Notes under the pieces: generated by a model
What the model was told of the DNA's origin: nothing
Seen by the model: the letters and a program-made list of their open reading frames with translations, nothing else
Database searches by the model: none
NCBI GenBank assembly: GCA_903924405.1
Contig: CAIYBH010000239.1
Location: forward strand, 1-45,680
Direction: 5' to 3'
DNA: 45,680 nt
Origin: an uncultured Planctomycetaceae bacterium
GTDB taxonomy: Bacteria; Planctomycetota; Planctomycetia; Planctomycetales; Planctomycetaceae
Translations under genes and position numbers: made by a program
In this document: in pieces, positions 26,540 through 34,996 of the stretch
Position numbering within the stretch: the stretch's first letter is position 1
How the letters are laid out: every line of letters begins with the position of its first letter

Positions 26540-27326
26540 TGAAAACTCGCCTTCGAAGAGACTTGGTTACAGGAATCTCACTGAAGCTGAAACGCCGCGA
26601 TCTTCACCCTGAAACTAAGCTGCTCGGACAACGAATGTGTGAAGCACACCGACGAAATGGAACATTGACGAAAAAAGACAATGCACAACCCGAACCAGAG
26701 AGGACCAATTACGGCCACCTCGCAACGGAATTCCCGCACGAATCCGGCCCGGTCGCTGACGATGACGATTATGGCGATTGCCAGGGCAGGTAGAAAGAAC
26801 GAACTTGTCACCCCCCCCACCGATACATGCTCTTCGAGGAAGTCCAGCCATGGGCATCTTCGTGACCATTCTGACTGCACAAACGACCAGTCCTGAATGC
26901 CGCAGGTTCGCCGGCCACGCTCACCGTGTTCACCGCGGTGTGTGAAAATGTCAACACATAGACACGTTTGATTACTTTTATTTACACCCAGCGTCGGGGA
27001 CACACCACCAGAATCCACACCCGCGGCACTTGCCTCGCTCTGTGTTCCGAGTCAACCTCTGAAACCTGCCCCGATTACCAGACCAACGACGTGCTTTCGC
27101 GGAGCACTGACGATTGCTTGCCGGAGCCTGACGCACATCCCCCTCGCCCGTCTCTGCCTGATTTTGTTCGGTTCACTGGGAGTTCCGAATTGGATTCGCC
27201 ACAATAAGCGTGGCGAAATCCGGTTTTCTCTGACCTGTTGCAGACCAAGACCTGTCACAGGCTGTGTCCGCATCGGAGTTCGCGCATCCTGACGTTCCCC
27301 GGTATCACTTCTCTGGAGCAACTTCC
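26540..27326. other. 0.8-kb gene-poor divergent region
   Basis: No supported gene is present. Near 26921-26947 is a short sequence of the CACCGCGGTGAACACGG type on the minus strand. This is similar to the dispersed repeats that translate as HREHRE-like peptides in many genomes. The rest shows nothing I can name. Confidence 0.45.
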
Positions 27327-28475
27327 ATGAATCGCCCACTGCCATCCCCCGCCACTCAGGACTCTGCTGAAACCACAACTTCGGGAACTGGTTTCCGTCG
27401 ACGCTCTTTCATCGCCACCGCCGCCGCAGCACTGGCCGCTGTCAAGACGCTGCGTGCCGACGAGTTCGGACCGGGCGCAGCCCCCGTGCGTTATCCCGAT
27501 CACCGCCTGGTCAAACTGGACGATCGCTGCGGCAAACTGATGCTCGGCAACACACCCATACAACGGCTCTACCACAGCAGCAACATGCTCTGGGCGGAAG
27601 GCCCGGCATGGAACGGCTCCGGCAAGTATCTCGTCTGGAGTGACATCCCGAACAACGTCCAGCTTCGCTGGCTGGAAGATGACGGACATGTGTCGGTGAT
27701 CCGCAATCCGGCCAACAACAGCAATGGCAACACGTTTGATAAGCAGGGACGTCAGATTTCCTTCGAACACCTGACTCGGACCGTTGCACGATACGAATAT
27801 GACGGAACACGAACCGTGCTGGCTGACAAATTCAACGGCAAGTCACTGAACGCCCCCAACGATGGTGTCGTGCATCCGGAAACCGGCGACATCTGGTTCA
27901 GCGATCCCGGATATGGAGCCCTGATGGACTACGAAGGTGCTCTCGCCGACACAGGCTCCGTGCAGCCATGGCAGAAAGAAGCCATCTACCGCTGGGAATC
28001 CAGCACCGGCAAACTCTTCAAAGTAACCGATGAAATCTTCAAGCCGAATGGCGTGTGCTTCTCACCCGACTACAAAAAACTATACGCCGCGGACACCGGA
28101 GCCTCACACTATCCCGATGCCCCGAAAAACATCAAAGTCTGGGACGTTGTCGACTCAAAAACACTGGCCAATGGTCGGGAATTTGCTTCGATGAACCTCG
28201 TCATGGAAGATGGCTCCACCAAAGCCGGCTTCGCGGACGGAATTCGCGCCGACATTCATGGCAACATCTGGGCCAGCGCCGGCTGGGTTGGACAGGGCTA
28301 CGATGGCGTGCACGTTTTTTCCGCTGAAGATGGCGCTCGGATTGGCCAGATTCTGCTGCCCGAAATCTGTAGCAACGTCTGCTTCGGTGGAACCAAACGC
28401 AATCGACTGTTCATGACAGGCAGCCAGTCACTGTATGCCGTGTATCTGAACGTCCGAGGCGCGCACTTCTGCTGA
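27327..28475 (+). CDS. Secreted SMP-30/gluconolactonase-like protein
   Basis: This 382-residue protein is a predicted lactonase-type six-bladed beta-propeller. It has a twin-arginine export leader (FRRRSFIATAAAALAAV) and is probably periplasmic. Metal-binding family elements are visible: WAEGPAWNG (Glu), LNAPNDGVVHPETGDIWFSD (Asn/Asp) and FADGIRADIHGNIWASAG (Asp). Such enzymes hydrolyse sugar lactones. The start at 27327 has TGGAG upstream and precedes the Tat motif; the open frame 21 codons further up is unsupported. It shares strand and spacing (120 bases) with the isomerase-like gene after it; a hairpin in that gap could attenuate or end transcription. Together they suggest secreted or periplasmic sugar-acid metabolism. 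Confidence 0.88.
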   Translation: MNRPLPSPATQDSAETTTSGTGFRRRSFIATAAAALAAVKTLRADEFGPGAAPVRYPDHRLVKLDDRCGKLMLGNTPIQRLYHSSNMLWAEGPAWNGSGKYLVWSDIPNNVQLRWLEDDGHVSVIRNPANNSNGNTFDKQGRQISFEHLTRTVARYEYDGTRTVLADKFNGKSLNAPNDGVVHPETGDIWFSDPGYGALMDYEGALADTGSVQPWQKEAIYRWESSTGKLFKVTDEIFKPNGVCFSPDYKKLYAADTGASHYPDAPKNIKVWDVVDSKTLANGREFASMNLVMEDGSTKAGFADGIRADIHGNIWASAGWVGQGYDGVHVFSAEDGARIGQILLPEICSNVCFGGTKRNRLFMTGSQSLYAVYLNVRGAHFC

Positions 28476-28508
28476 AATCGTCAACCGGACTCACCGTCAG
28501 CAACATCG

Positions 28509-28544
28509 TGCGGCGTGGCGTTTCCCCTGGTTCGCCACGCCGCA
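28509..28544 (+). promoter_or_regulatory. Perfect 12-bp stem-loop between SMP-30 and isomerase genes
   Basis: TGCGGCGTGGCG (28509-28520) pairs exactly with CGCCACGCCGCA (28533-28544), with a 12-base loop. No strong T run follows, so it may be an mRNA-stabilising or partial-termination element rather than a full terminator. Confidence 0.5.
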
Positions 28545-28596
28545 ATCTGCTGCCTCTTCCTGCCTTCCTTCCCCCGATCACGAACACTGGTGACCT

Positions 28597-29472
28597 ATGA
28601 AATCCTGGCCCCTGCTTTTTGCTGCTCTGATCTGTAGTGCCGTTGCGTTCCCCGTACAGGCTGGAGAAGACACGGACGCACAGAATTTTCATCGCGAAAA
28701 ACTGGTCGCCTGGTGCATCGTTCCCTTCGACGCCAAACAACGCGGACCAGCAGAACGGGCACAGATGGTTCGCCGCCTGGGCATGGCCCGCGTCGCCTAC
28801 GACTGGCGCGATTCCCATGTCCCGACGTTCGAAGAAGAAATCCTGCAGTACAAACAGCACGGCATTGAATACTTCGCCTTCTGGAGCTGGCACGACGCCA
28901 TGGAACCGCTCATTCAGAAGCATGGAATCCATCCCCAGATCTGGTTGATGTTCGCTGCACCACCTTCAGGAACTCATGCCGAGCAGGTCAAAGCTGCTGC
29001 TGAATCACTGCTGCCCATGGTGCAGAAAACTCGAGCCCTGAAGCTGAAACTCGGCCTCTACAACCACGGTGGCTGGAGCGGAGAACCACAGAATATGGCC
29101 GATGTGTGCAGTTACCTCAAAGAACATCACCAGGCCGACCACGTCGGTATTGTCTACAACCTGCACCACGGCCACAGTCACATTCAGGATTTCCCGGCAC
29201 AGCTCGAAATTCTCAAACCCTGGCTGCTCTGCCTGAACCTGAACGGTATGAATGACAACGAGCAACCGAAAATCCTCCCGATCGGCTCAGGCAAACATGA
29301 AACCACGATGATTCAGACCATTCTGAATTCCGGATACGCCGGCCCCATCGGCATCATCGACCATCGTGAACAGCTGGACGCTGAAGAAAGCCTGCAACAG
29401 AATCTGACCGGCCTCGGAAAAGTGCTTGGCAACCTCGGTAAGGCCGGAGCAGCGGCCACGTACGCTCCGTAA
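28597..29472 (+). CDS. Secreted sugar isomerase/epimerase-like TIM-barrel protein
   Basis: This encodes 291 residues with a signal peptide (MKSWPLLFAALICSAVAFP, cleavage near VQA-GE). The mature part reads as a xylose-isomerase-like TIM barrel: VAWCIVPFDAKQRGP at strand 1, GIEYFAFWSWHDA, LKLKLGLYNHGGWSGEP, HVGIVYNLHHGHSH with His metal-type residues, LLCLNLNGMND and GPIGIIDHRE. Planctomycetes have many exported members of this family, usually of unknown substrate. It follows the SMP-30-like gene by 121 bases, consistent with a shared carbohydrate role. Catalytic competence is not proved by the sequence. Confidence 0.85.
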   Translation: MKSWPLLFAALICSAVAFPVQAGEDTDAQNFHREKLVAWCIVPFDAKQRGPAERAQMVRRLGMARVAYDWRDSHVPTFEEEILQYKQHGIEYFAFWSWHDAMEPLIQKHGIHPQIWLMFAAPPSGTHAEQVKAAAESLLPMVQKTRALKLKLGLYNHGGWSGEPQNMADVCSYLKEHHQADHVGIVYNLHHGHSHIQDFPAQLEILKPWLLCLNLNGMNDNEQPKILPIGSGKHETTMIQTILNSGYAGPIGIIDHREQLDAEESLQQNLTGLGKVLGNLGKAGAAATYAP

Positions 29473-29676
29473 ATCCGCCGAACAAATGCCCCGTACGCAA
29501 ACACCGCCCGGGACACGGCCCTGAACACCACATCCCGCACTCCGCTGCCATTCAATCGACACCATCGGAGGCGAGATCACCGGGCTCACAGTGGAATTCC
29601 AAAAAACCAGCTTCTCTCCACCGAACTGTTCGCATAAACTGACGACAGTGAAAGTGCTGCATGACTGCACAGACCC

Positions 29677-30029
29677 GGGGGCGATCGGATTTGACTGGGT
29701 TACCGGCGGTCAGGGTGGCGTGCCGAGGTTGATCAGTTGGCCTCGTAAAAAGCTGATCACCAATAACTGCAAAACCGCAGTTTTCTCTCGCAGCCTAGAA
29801 ATAGGCTACGCCAACCTAAGGATCCCTGCCTGAGGAGCCGACCGTTGGACGCAAATTCAGGCTGGCATCAGTTCAACCGTCTGTTACGGCTGATGCAAGA
29901 TTTGTGATGGACTGGCGCTGGATGGTCTTGTTCGGGGAACCTCTCCATCGCGACATAATCAACGAACTACGCACGTAGAGGCTTTGATCGAGGGACAACA
30001 GGACGGGGGTTCAATTCCCCCCGCCTCCA
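29677..30029 (+). ncRNA. ssrA: tmRNA
   Basis: The 353-base RNA gene begins GGGGGCG, which pairs with CGCCTCC at 30022-30028 to form the seven-base-pair acceptor stem (one G-U), with A30029 as the unpaired base. The T arm GGGGG-TTCAATT-CCCCC (30005-30021) is canonical. The tag frame starts at GCA 29769-29771 after TAACT and reads AKPQFSLAA, stop TAG at 29796-29798. The ending LAA is the protease-recognition signature. With the charged alanine the tag is (A)AKPQFSLAA. CCA is not encoded. A strong terminator follows directly. The molecule rescues stalled ribosomes with SmpB. Confidence 0.95.
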
Positions 30030-30030
30030 T

Positions 30031-30063
30031 GAGTCGTCAGGTGATTCACCTGACGACTCTTTT
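30031..30063 (+). terminator. Intrinsic terminator of ssrA
   Basis: GAGTCGTCAGGTG (30031-30043) pairs with CACCTGACGACTC (30047-30059), loop ATT, then TTTT. It begins one base after the tmRNA 3' base. Confidence 0.94.
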
Positions 30064-30210
30064 CGTTCCTGAGTGTCACAAAGTGACAAACCGCAGGACT
30101 TTGCGTCATGGCTGTTTTCCCCGTCTGGTTGCCGGGAAGTGACAGGCTGTGCCAGTGATTGCCCCTGAAAGTCGCCCGAAACACTCCACTCCAACTTTGC
30201 CTTCTGGTCC

Positions 30211-30504
30211 TCAACCGGTTCGCTCTGTTTTTTTAAGCCACTCCAGCTCCATCTTCAGTCGACCGATCTGCTCGTACAGTGCCGCTGACGAGCACTCCTC
30301 CTCGCTGCCTGGCTACTTCCGCGCTGTTCCGTTGCTGAAGACCAATTCCGCGCCCTCCAGTAACTGCTTCTTCCATTGATGAATTTGGGATGGGTGAACC
30401 TTGTGCCGCGAGCCCAGCTCGCTCACCGTCTCCAACTCCTTCACTACGGCCAATGCCACCTTCGCCTTGAATGCCGCAGAATGCACTTCCCGTCATCGTC
30501 CCAT
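30211..30504 (-). pseudogene. IS3-family OrfA transposase remnant
   Basis: On the minus strand, a frame from ATG at 30504 reads MGR, stop, then REVHSAAFKAKVALAVVKEL, TVSELGSRHKVHPSQIHQW, KKQLLEGAELVFSNG, stop, and ALYEQIGRLKMELEWLKK before the final stop at 30211. This is the HTH and leucine-zipper-like region of IS3-type OrfA. It is broken by in-frame TGA and TAG codons. No OrfB is present. It lies between the tmRNA and the SWIM gene. The element is dead and truncated. Confidence 0.85.
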
Positions 30505-30614
30505 TACTGATACTCCCCCTCTTCCTGTACCCCGGATTCCGTCTTAACCCCTGATCCGGTTTTTGTGATCCACCGTAGTAATGTGTTCGGCAGAGACCCA
30601 GACAGCACAGTCCG

Positions 30615-32783
30615 TCAAGTGTGGCCTCGACTTTTGCGGACAATTGGCTGGCCGCCAAGGTTGTGAAGCAATTCGACGAGGCGGGATTTACGACCGTGGC
30701 GGTTTTGAAAGGTCGCAAGAATGACTTCAAACTCGTGTTCGCGCTGATTTGACTTCAGCACCTTAAAAGCCTTCCTCAGAAGCGAAACAGACTGCGGATA
30801 GAGTTTCGTGTTGGTCTCCGCTGCCAGTCGATCGGCTTCCGCGAAGTACAACTGAACCGCGCGGTCCGGGTGTGTCGATGATACGGCGTCGGCAACGTCC
30901 ATTTCAATGCGGTTGAATCGAAAGCGATTCGGTGCCCGAGTTGCCTGCAATTCGTCGTACCATCGCAGGACGGACTCGGGGTCGCGTTGCTGAATTGACA
31001 GTCGGATGAGCACGTCGAAATGCGGACTCGGCTTGTTTGCCTGACCGGGAGCAGGTTGTTGGGGTTTGGCCGGTGCGCGGGGTGGGGCGTGGAACGGCCA
31101 GCATTTGATTTGCAACGCTGCTGTTTTCTTTGGTTGTTTGGTCTGTGTTGTTGAGGCCGTCGTAAATGAAGGACGCTCTCCGGTTTCCAGAAAATGCATA
31201 GCGACAGCTTTTGTGGCAGCCTCACACTTTGCCTTCTTTGCAGCCTGCAGCAGATCCTCAAGAGACGACAAATCGGGACGCTCGACGAAACGCTCAGCAG
31301 CAATTGCGGCAGCTACGGAATGGTCTTTGCTATTGGCCGCAATCATTGCCAGTGAATCCTGCAGACACTTGATCAGCCCCGCATATTTCGGATTCGTGTT
31401 CTTCAGTCCCAGTAAAGCCAGTGCTTTCGCTTCTTCGTATCGCTTCATCGTGATCAGTCGGTCGACGGCACGTTGATAGCTTCCCACTTGAGTTGCTTCC
31501 TCGATGCAGAAGTTCGTGGCCGCGATTTCGTCTCCGGATGCTTCCAGTGCTCGGATGATCCAGCCAGACAACCTCCCTCGCTGGTAGGTGCTAGTCAAGT
31601 CATCAGAGCCCTGATCTTTTTTGCTGGTGACTTGAACTGGCAGCCGCGACTTCAGTGTTTCCGCGACGTCAGCCCACACTGACTTCGCGTAATGCCGATC
31701 AAGAACGTGTCCGAAAGAATCGCACAGGTCATAGTCATCCCGCAGGATTGAATCGATCACAAACAGGATTTTCTCCACATCCGTCAGGGAACATGGGACG
31801 ATCGCTTCGGCAATGATCGAAAGCGCTGACATAATCTGGCCGGCGGTTTCGCCTTCGTCGTGCGACTGTCCAACCTGCTGCATTCCACGTTCAATGAGTT
31901 CACGCCCAAGCTGAACCACGGCGTCAAACTGTTCGGCATCGACCAGCGTTCGAAGCTGAGATTTTAGACGCGCGTAGTCGGGTAGACTGCCGTGTCCTTC
32001 CCACGAGTTGTACCACGCAACTTCCGATGTGACCGACCAAAGTTCCTGCTGAGCCTCGCGAATCATCGCTGCATGGTCGCCCGTCTCCAGCATGATTCGG
32101 TCCACGTACGTCTGTCTGAGTTTCGCATCACCCCGACAGACCTGCATGATCATCGCGACCAGGTCATCCTTACTCCTTAGCGACAGGAAGTCGACAATGT
32201 CGGAATCCGTGATTTTTCGTTTTGAGCGAATTTGCTTGTCGGAGGAACTCTTCTTTCGCGATTCGGATTTGCGATTCGTCGACTTGCCGCTGCCCTTCAT
32301 CGCGGGTGCATCAACGCCGTCAAATTCGGTGTCATAAACGTCGTCTTCGTCGAACTCGTCGTCCGAAAGTTCGTCCTCCCCCCCGTTTTTAATCAGAGTC
32401 AGCCGTCGATCATCGTCAGCAGTTTTCGGTACGTGCGTTCCGCATTCTACAGCCCGAAGAAACGCCAGTATGACGGCCACTCCATGCTTGCAACGGTGTC
32501 CGACAGGACAGGAACAAACGGATTCAAGACGCTTGCTCAGGTCACCGCGACCGCCCGCGACGGAGATACGGGTCGCGTATTGATGAGTCCCCATGACATT
32601 GGCCAGGAGGCCGCCGTCGGGAAGCAAATTCAGATTGCTGACCGCACCCTGTCGCTGATACGATCGCCCACGTTCAAGGCTGCGTGAATCGGTCCACTCT
32701 GAAAGATCGTTCCACGTCAGTTTCTCCCACGGAAATGACGGAGGAGCGTTGCTCTCTGCTCTCTTTTTCTTCACGTTTCGCAC
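30615..32783 (-). CDS. SWIM zinc-finger protein
   Basis: This encodes 722 residues. A SWIM zinc finger lies near the N terminus (CSCPVGHRCKHG, ligands C90, C92, C98 and H100, i.e. CxC-x5-CxH). An acidic/basic low-complexity stretch follows (about 135-195, Asp/Glu-rich then Lys/Ser-rich). The rest is long helical repeat-like sequence (TPR-like), with YARLKSQLRTLVDAEQF and a PHFDVLIRLSIQQRDPESVL region. SWIM domains bind DNA or protein partners; here the function is unknown. The most likely start is a GTG at 32783. The 3' end lies only 110 bases from the IS3 remnant, so the last residues (IVRKSRGHT) may have been altered by the insertion. Codon use is somewhat less GC-rich than in neighbours. 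Confidence 0.85.
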   Translation of the reverse strand: MRNVKKKRAESNAPPSFPWEKLTWNDLSEWTDSRSLERGRSYQRQGAVSNLNLLPDGGLLANVMGTHQYATRISVAGGRGDLSKRLESVCSCPVGHRCKHGVAVILAFLRAVECGTHVPKTADDDRRLTLIKNGGEDELSDDEFDEDDVYDTEFDGVDAPAMKGSGKSTNRKSESRKKSSSDKQIRSKRKITDSDIVDFLSLRSKDDLVAMIMQVCRGDAKLRQTYVDRIMLETGDHAAMIREAQQELWSVTSEVAWYNSWEGHGSLPDYARLKSQLRTLVDAEQFDAVVQLGRELIERGMQQVGQSHDEGETAGQIMSALSIIAEAIVPCSLTDVEKILFVIDSILRDDYDLCDSFGHVLDRHYAKSVWADVAETLKSRLPVQVTSKKDQGSDDLTSTYQRGRLSGWIIRALEASGDEIAATNFCIEEATQVGSYQRAVDRLITMKRYEEAKALALLGLKNTNPKYAGLIKCLQDSLAMIAANSKDHSVAAAIAAERFVERPDLSSLEDLLQAAKKAKCEAATKAVAMHFLETGERPSFTTASTTQTKQPKKTAALQIKCWPFHAPPRAPAKPQQPAPGQANKPSPHFDVLIRLSIQQRDPESVLRWYDELQATRAPNRFRFNRIEMDVADAVSSTHPDRAVQLYFAEADRLAAETNTKLYPQSVSLLRKAFKVLKSNQREHEFEVILATFQNRHGRKSRLVELLHNLGGQPIVRKSRGHT

Positions 32784-33544
32784 TCGTTGTTCCCATTCTC
32801 AGCCCACATATTGCATCCACCGAAAGTCTATCTCAACCGAAACCTGGTTGGAATCAGCAGATCGGATGGCATCAACAGTTTCAGGGGTGCTGGAGGCCAT
32901 GCGTCGAACAGGTTCCTGTTAAGGCGATACCGTTTCAGGCTTCGTCAAAACAACGGAGTGAGGACTCCTGAGCTTTTCGAGTTTGTGCGGCACATCGAGG
33001 CGATGTTTCGTAGTTTCTCCAATCAAACGGCAGCTGTTGTCTCCTCGCTCAGGAATTCGCGGATCCATCGGGGTTCCTCTGCCTGAATTTGCTGACGCCC
33101 GTCAGGACAATTTCAAGTGTTTTCCGCTGGCCTCCACTCACCGCGTCACCGCAAGGTGGCTCGAAGCAAAATGACCCGCTGGCTCACCCCGGCGGGTCTT
33201 TGCATTTCTGCACGGAAGTTCGGGGTTCCTGCGAACAGCCAAACTTTGCTCGTTCCCAAACCAACTGACGCGTTAGACACCAGGCAACCAGGATGGCGAA
33301 ACAGTCGAAAACGCGGAAAGTACTTTCACAACCAATCCTGTCGCCAATCTCGCTGATTTCTCTGCGTTTCGCCCTGAAATTCTGTGTCCGTTGTGCCCTC
33401 TGTGGTTAAAACAACGGTCCGCGAGCCGCCGTTTCGCCATCCCACCCGGCCCCACCCCCCAGGGCTTCAATCGAAGTCAAAAAGGCTCAAACTACGGCGC
33501 TTCCGATTTCACCCGAGACGCCGGCGAATTTTGTTCCGTTTCCG
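32784..33544. other. 0.76-kb region with dispersed repeat
   Basis: No supported gene is present. The stretch 33360-33410 (minus strand TTAACCACAGAGGGCACAAC and onward) matches the class of dispersed repeats that give NHRGHNGH-like peptides and occur across many environmental bacteria. A weak hairpin, GACCCGC/GCGGGTC (33173-33198), may end transcription from one side. Confidence 0.45.
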
Positions 33545-34996
33545 TCAGGGCCGCGGAGTGACGACAGTCGCCTTAAACTCCACGCGATAGGTCTTGTTCG
33601 GATCGCAGACCCGGGGATTGGGAATGAGCACAAAGGTGTCAGTAATCACCGGCGAAAACTCCTTCCCGGAAATGATCTCGATGTCCTTCAGTCGATTGGG
33701 GAAAAAATGTACGAAGGGTCGCCCGCCGCGCTCTGAGCCGTTCTGATTCACGGGTTCAAACGACTTCTCGCCTGACAACGGCTTGATCTCCAGCGCGAAC
33801 ACACCCGCTGAGACTTCTGTCAGAGTTTGCTCATACGAGAGCTTGCCAGGAGCCAGCTTCGCGCTCCAGGCTGGATCGCCGTACAGTGCCACGACATCGC
33901 GGTCATGCAACAAGCCACGGCCATCGTCAACGGAGAGACCGGCTTTTCTGGCGGTATCGGAAAGCGTGAACTTTCGCGACGGCATCGAGCCTGGAGGCGT
34001 GTTGAGCCTCGCAATCTCGGGGAAGTTCATTTCGAGGCGATCAATCAGCGCGTGCTGATTCGCGAAGAAAGCCTCGACGAAAGTGTAGCGCCCCGGCTGT
34101 TCGACGAAGTAATCCAAACATCCCCAGCCTCCATAGCCATACCCGGTGGGCACCGTATAGCCCATCATTTGGCGCACGCCAGCGCTGTTCATAAACGCCA
34201 GGGCCATGGCGTCGGGACCATCGATATGACCCATCAAGCAGTTTCCGATCGGCAAGTACACCCTGGGATTGGAGGACAAAATCGGAATCCTGGTCCCCAT
34301 CGTATCAACGCCAAACAGCTCGCCTGCCTTCGATTGGAATTCGCCATTGCGATAGCGAAAGCCAATCTGCCAGTTGCGTTCGGTTGCATGTCCGGACGTG
34401 ACGAACAAATCGGCCTTATACTCGGTCAGCGTCGCAGCAAGTGCCTGCGTCGTGTCGCTCGGCCCCTGAGACTGCTTCGCGTCACCGCCAGGCGTTTTGC
34501 GAACCATGCGATTCTGTTCAAGTTCACAATACCAAACGCCTTCTGTGACCCGGTCCATCGCCAGTTCCGTACCAGAGGCCACGCGTTTGATCACCAGGGG
34601 CTCGCGCTCCCTCGCAATCGCCAGCGCGTTGGCCGCGTCGTAGCCGGTCAGAATGCCCCAGAACACGTCGGCATAAGGATCGTCGTCAAGCGTGCGTGTC
34701 AGTCGATGCACGTCGGCGACCATCGGCCGACCCGCTTCCTGACTGGTCGCCACAAAACAGGCGTAGCGGGGGAATGTCTTGCGCAAAGCCGGCAGTGACT
34801 CACTGACGTCGTTGTCGTAAACAATGACTTCCGCCTGATATTTGGCGACGAGCTCCCCGACCACCTTGCTCCACTCAGAATCGCTCTGTGTCGCCTTCGA
34901 GACCACCACGACGTAGTCCGCCCCCCGGGCAACAACACCGAACAACAAGCACGCTCCGCAAAACGCAAATCGCGCAGCAATTCGGAAAAACAACAT
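33545..34996 (-). CDS. Exported clan-CD (caspase/gingipain-like) peptidase candidate
   Basis: This encodes 483 residues with a signal peptide (FCGACLLFGVVARGA, then DYVVVVSK). The middle shows the clan-CD dyad layout. A hydrophobic strand ends in LFVTSGHATERNW (H203). About 50 residues later, another strand ends in YLPIGNCLMGHIDG (C253), followed by ALAFMNSAGVRQMMGYT. This pattern is shared by gingipains (C25) and caspase-like enzymes. The early part (VIVYDNDVSESLPALRKTFP, then YACFVATSQE) resembles the C25 N-terminal subdomain, and the C-terminal 120 residues are beta-rich. The substrate is unknown. It stands alone on the minus strand. A catalytically dead relative is possible, but both dyad residues are in place. 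Confidence 0.7.
   Translation of the reverse strand: MLFFRIAARFAFCGACLLFGVVARGADYVVVVSKATQSDSEWSKVVGELVAKYQAEVIVYDNDVSESLPALRKTFPRYACFVATSQEAGRPMVADVHRLTRTLDDDPYADVFWGILTGYDAANALAIAREREPLVIKRVASGTELAMDRVTEGVWYCELEQNRMVRKTPGGDAKQSQGPSDTTQALAATLTEYKADLFVTSGHATERNWQIGFRYRNGEFQSKAGELFGVDTMGTRIPILSSNPRVYLPIGNCLMGHIDGPDAMALAFMNSAGVRQMMGYTVPTGYGYGGWGCLDYFVEQPGRYTFVEAFFANQHALIDRLEMNFPEIARLNTPPGSMPSRKFTLSDTARKAGLSVDDGRGLLHDRDVVALYGDPAWSAKLAPGKLSYEQTLTEVSAGVFALEIKPLSGEKSFEPVNQNGSERGGRPFVHFFPNRLKDIEIISGKEFSPVITDTFVLIPNPRVCDPNKTYRVEFKATVVTPRP

Noticed and set aside
26578..27018. 146-codon minus-strand frame with one hydrophobic stretch
   Set aside because: Its N-terminal part comes from a HREHRE-type dispersed repeat, and the rest is not convincing.
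29591..29833. Plus-strand open frame across the tmRNA 5' region
   Set aside because: It overlaps the tmRNA gene and has no protein-like pattern.
30005..30029. Phage/integrative-element attachment site at the tmRNA 3' end
   Set aside because: I found no second copy of the 3' end in the window and no integrase gene, only a dead IS3 piece.
29967..30194. Minus-strand open frame containing WRRGELNPRP
   Set aside because: It is a translation of the tmRNA 3' end and its terminator; this peptide is a known artefact of tRNA/tmRNA 3' ends.
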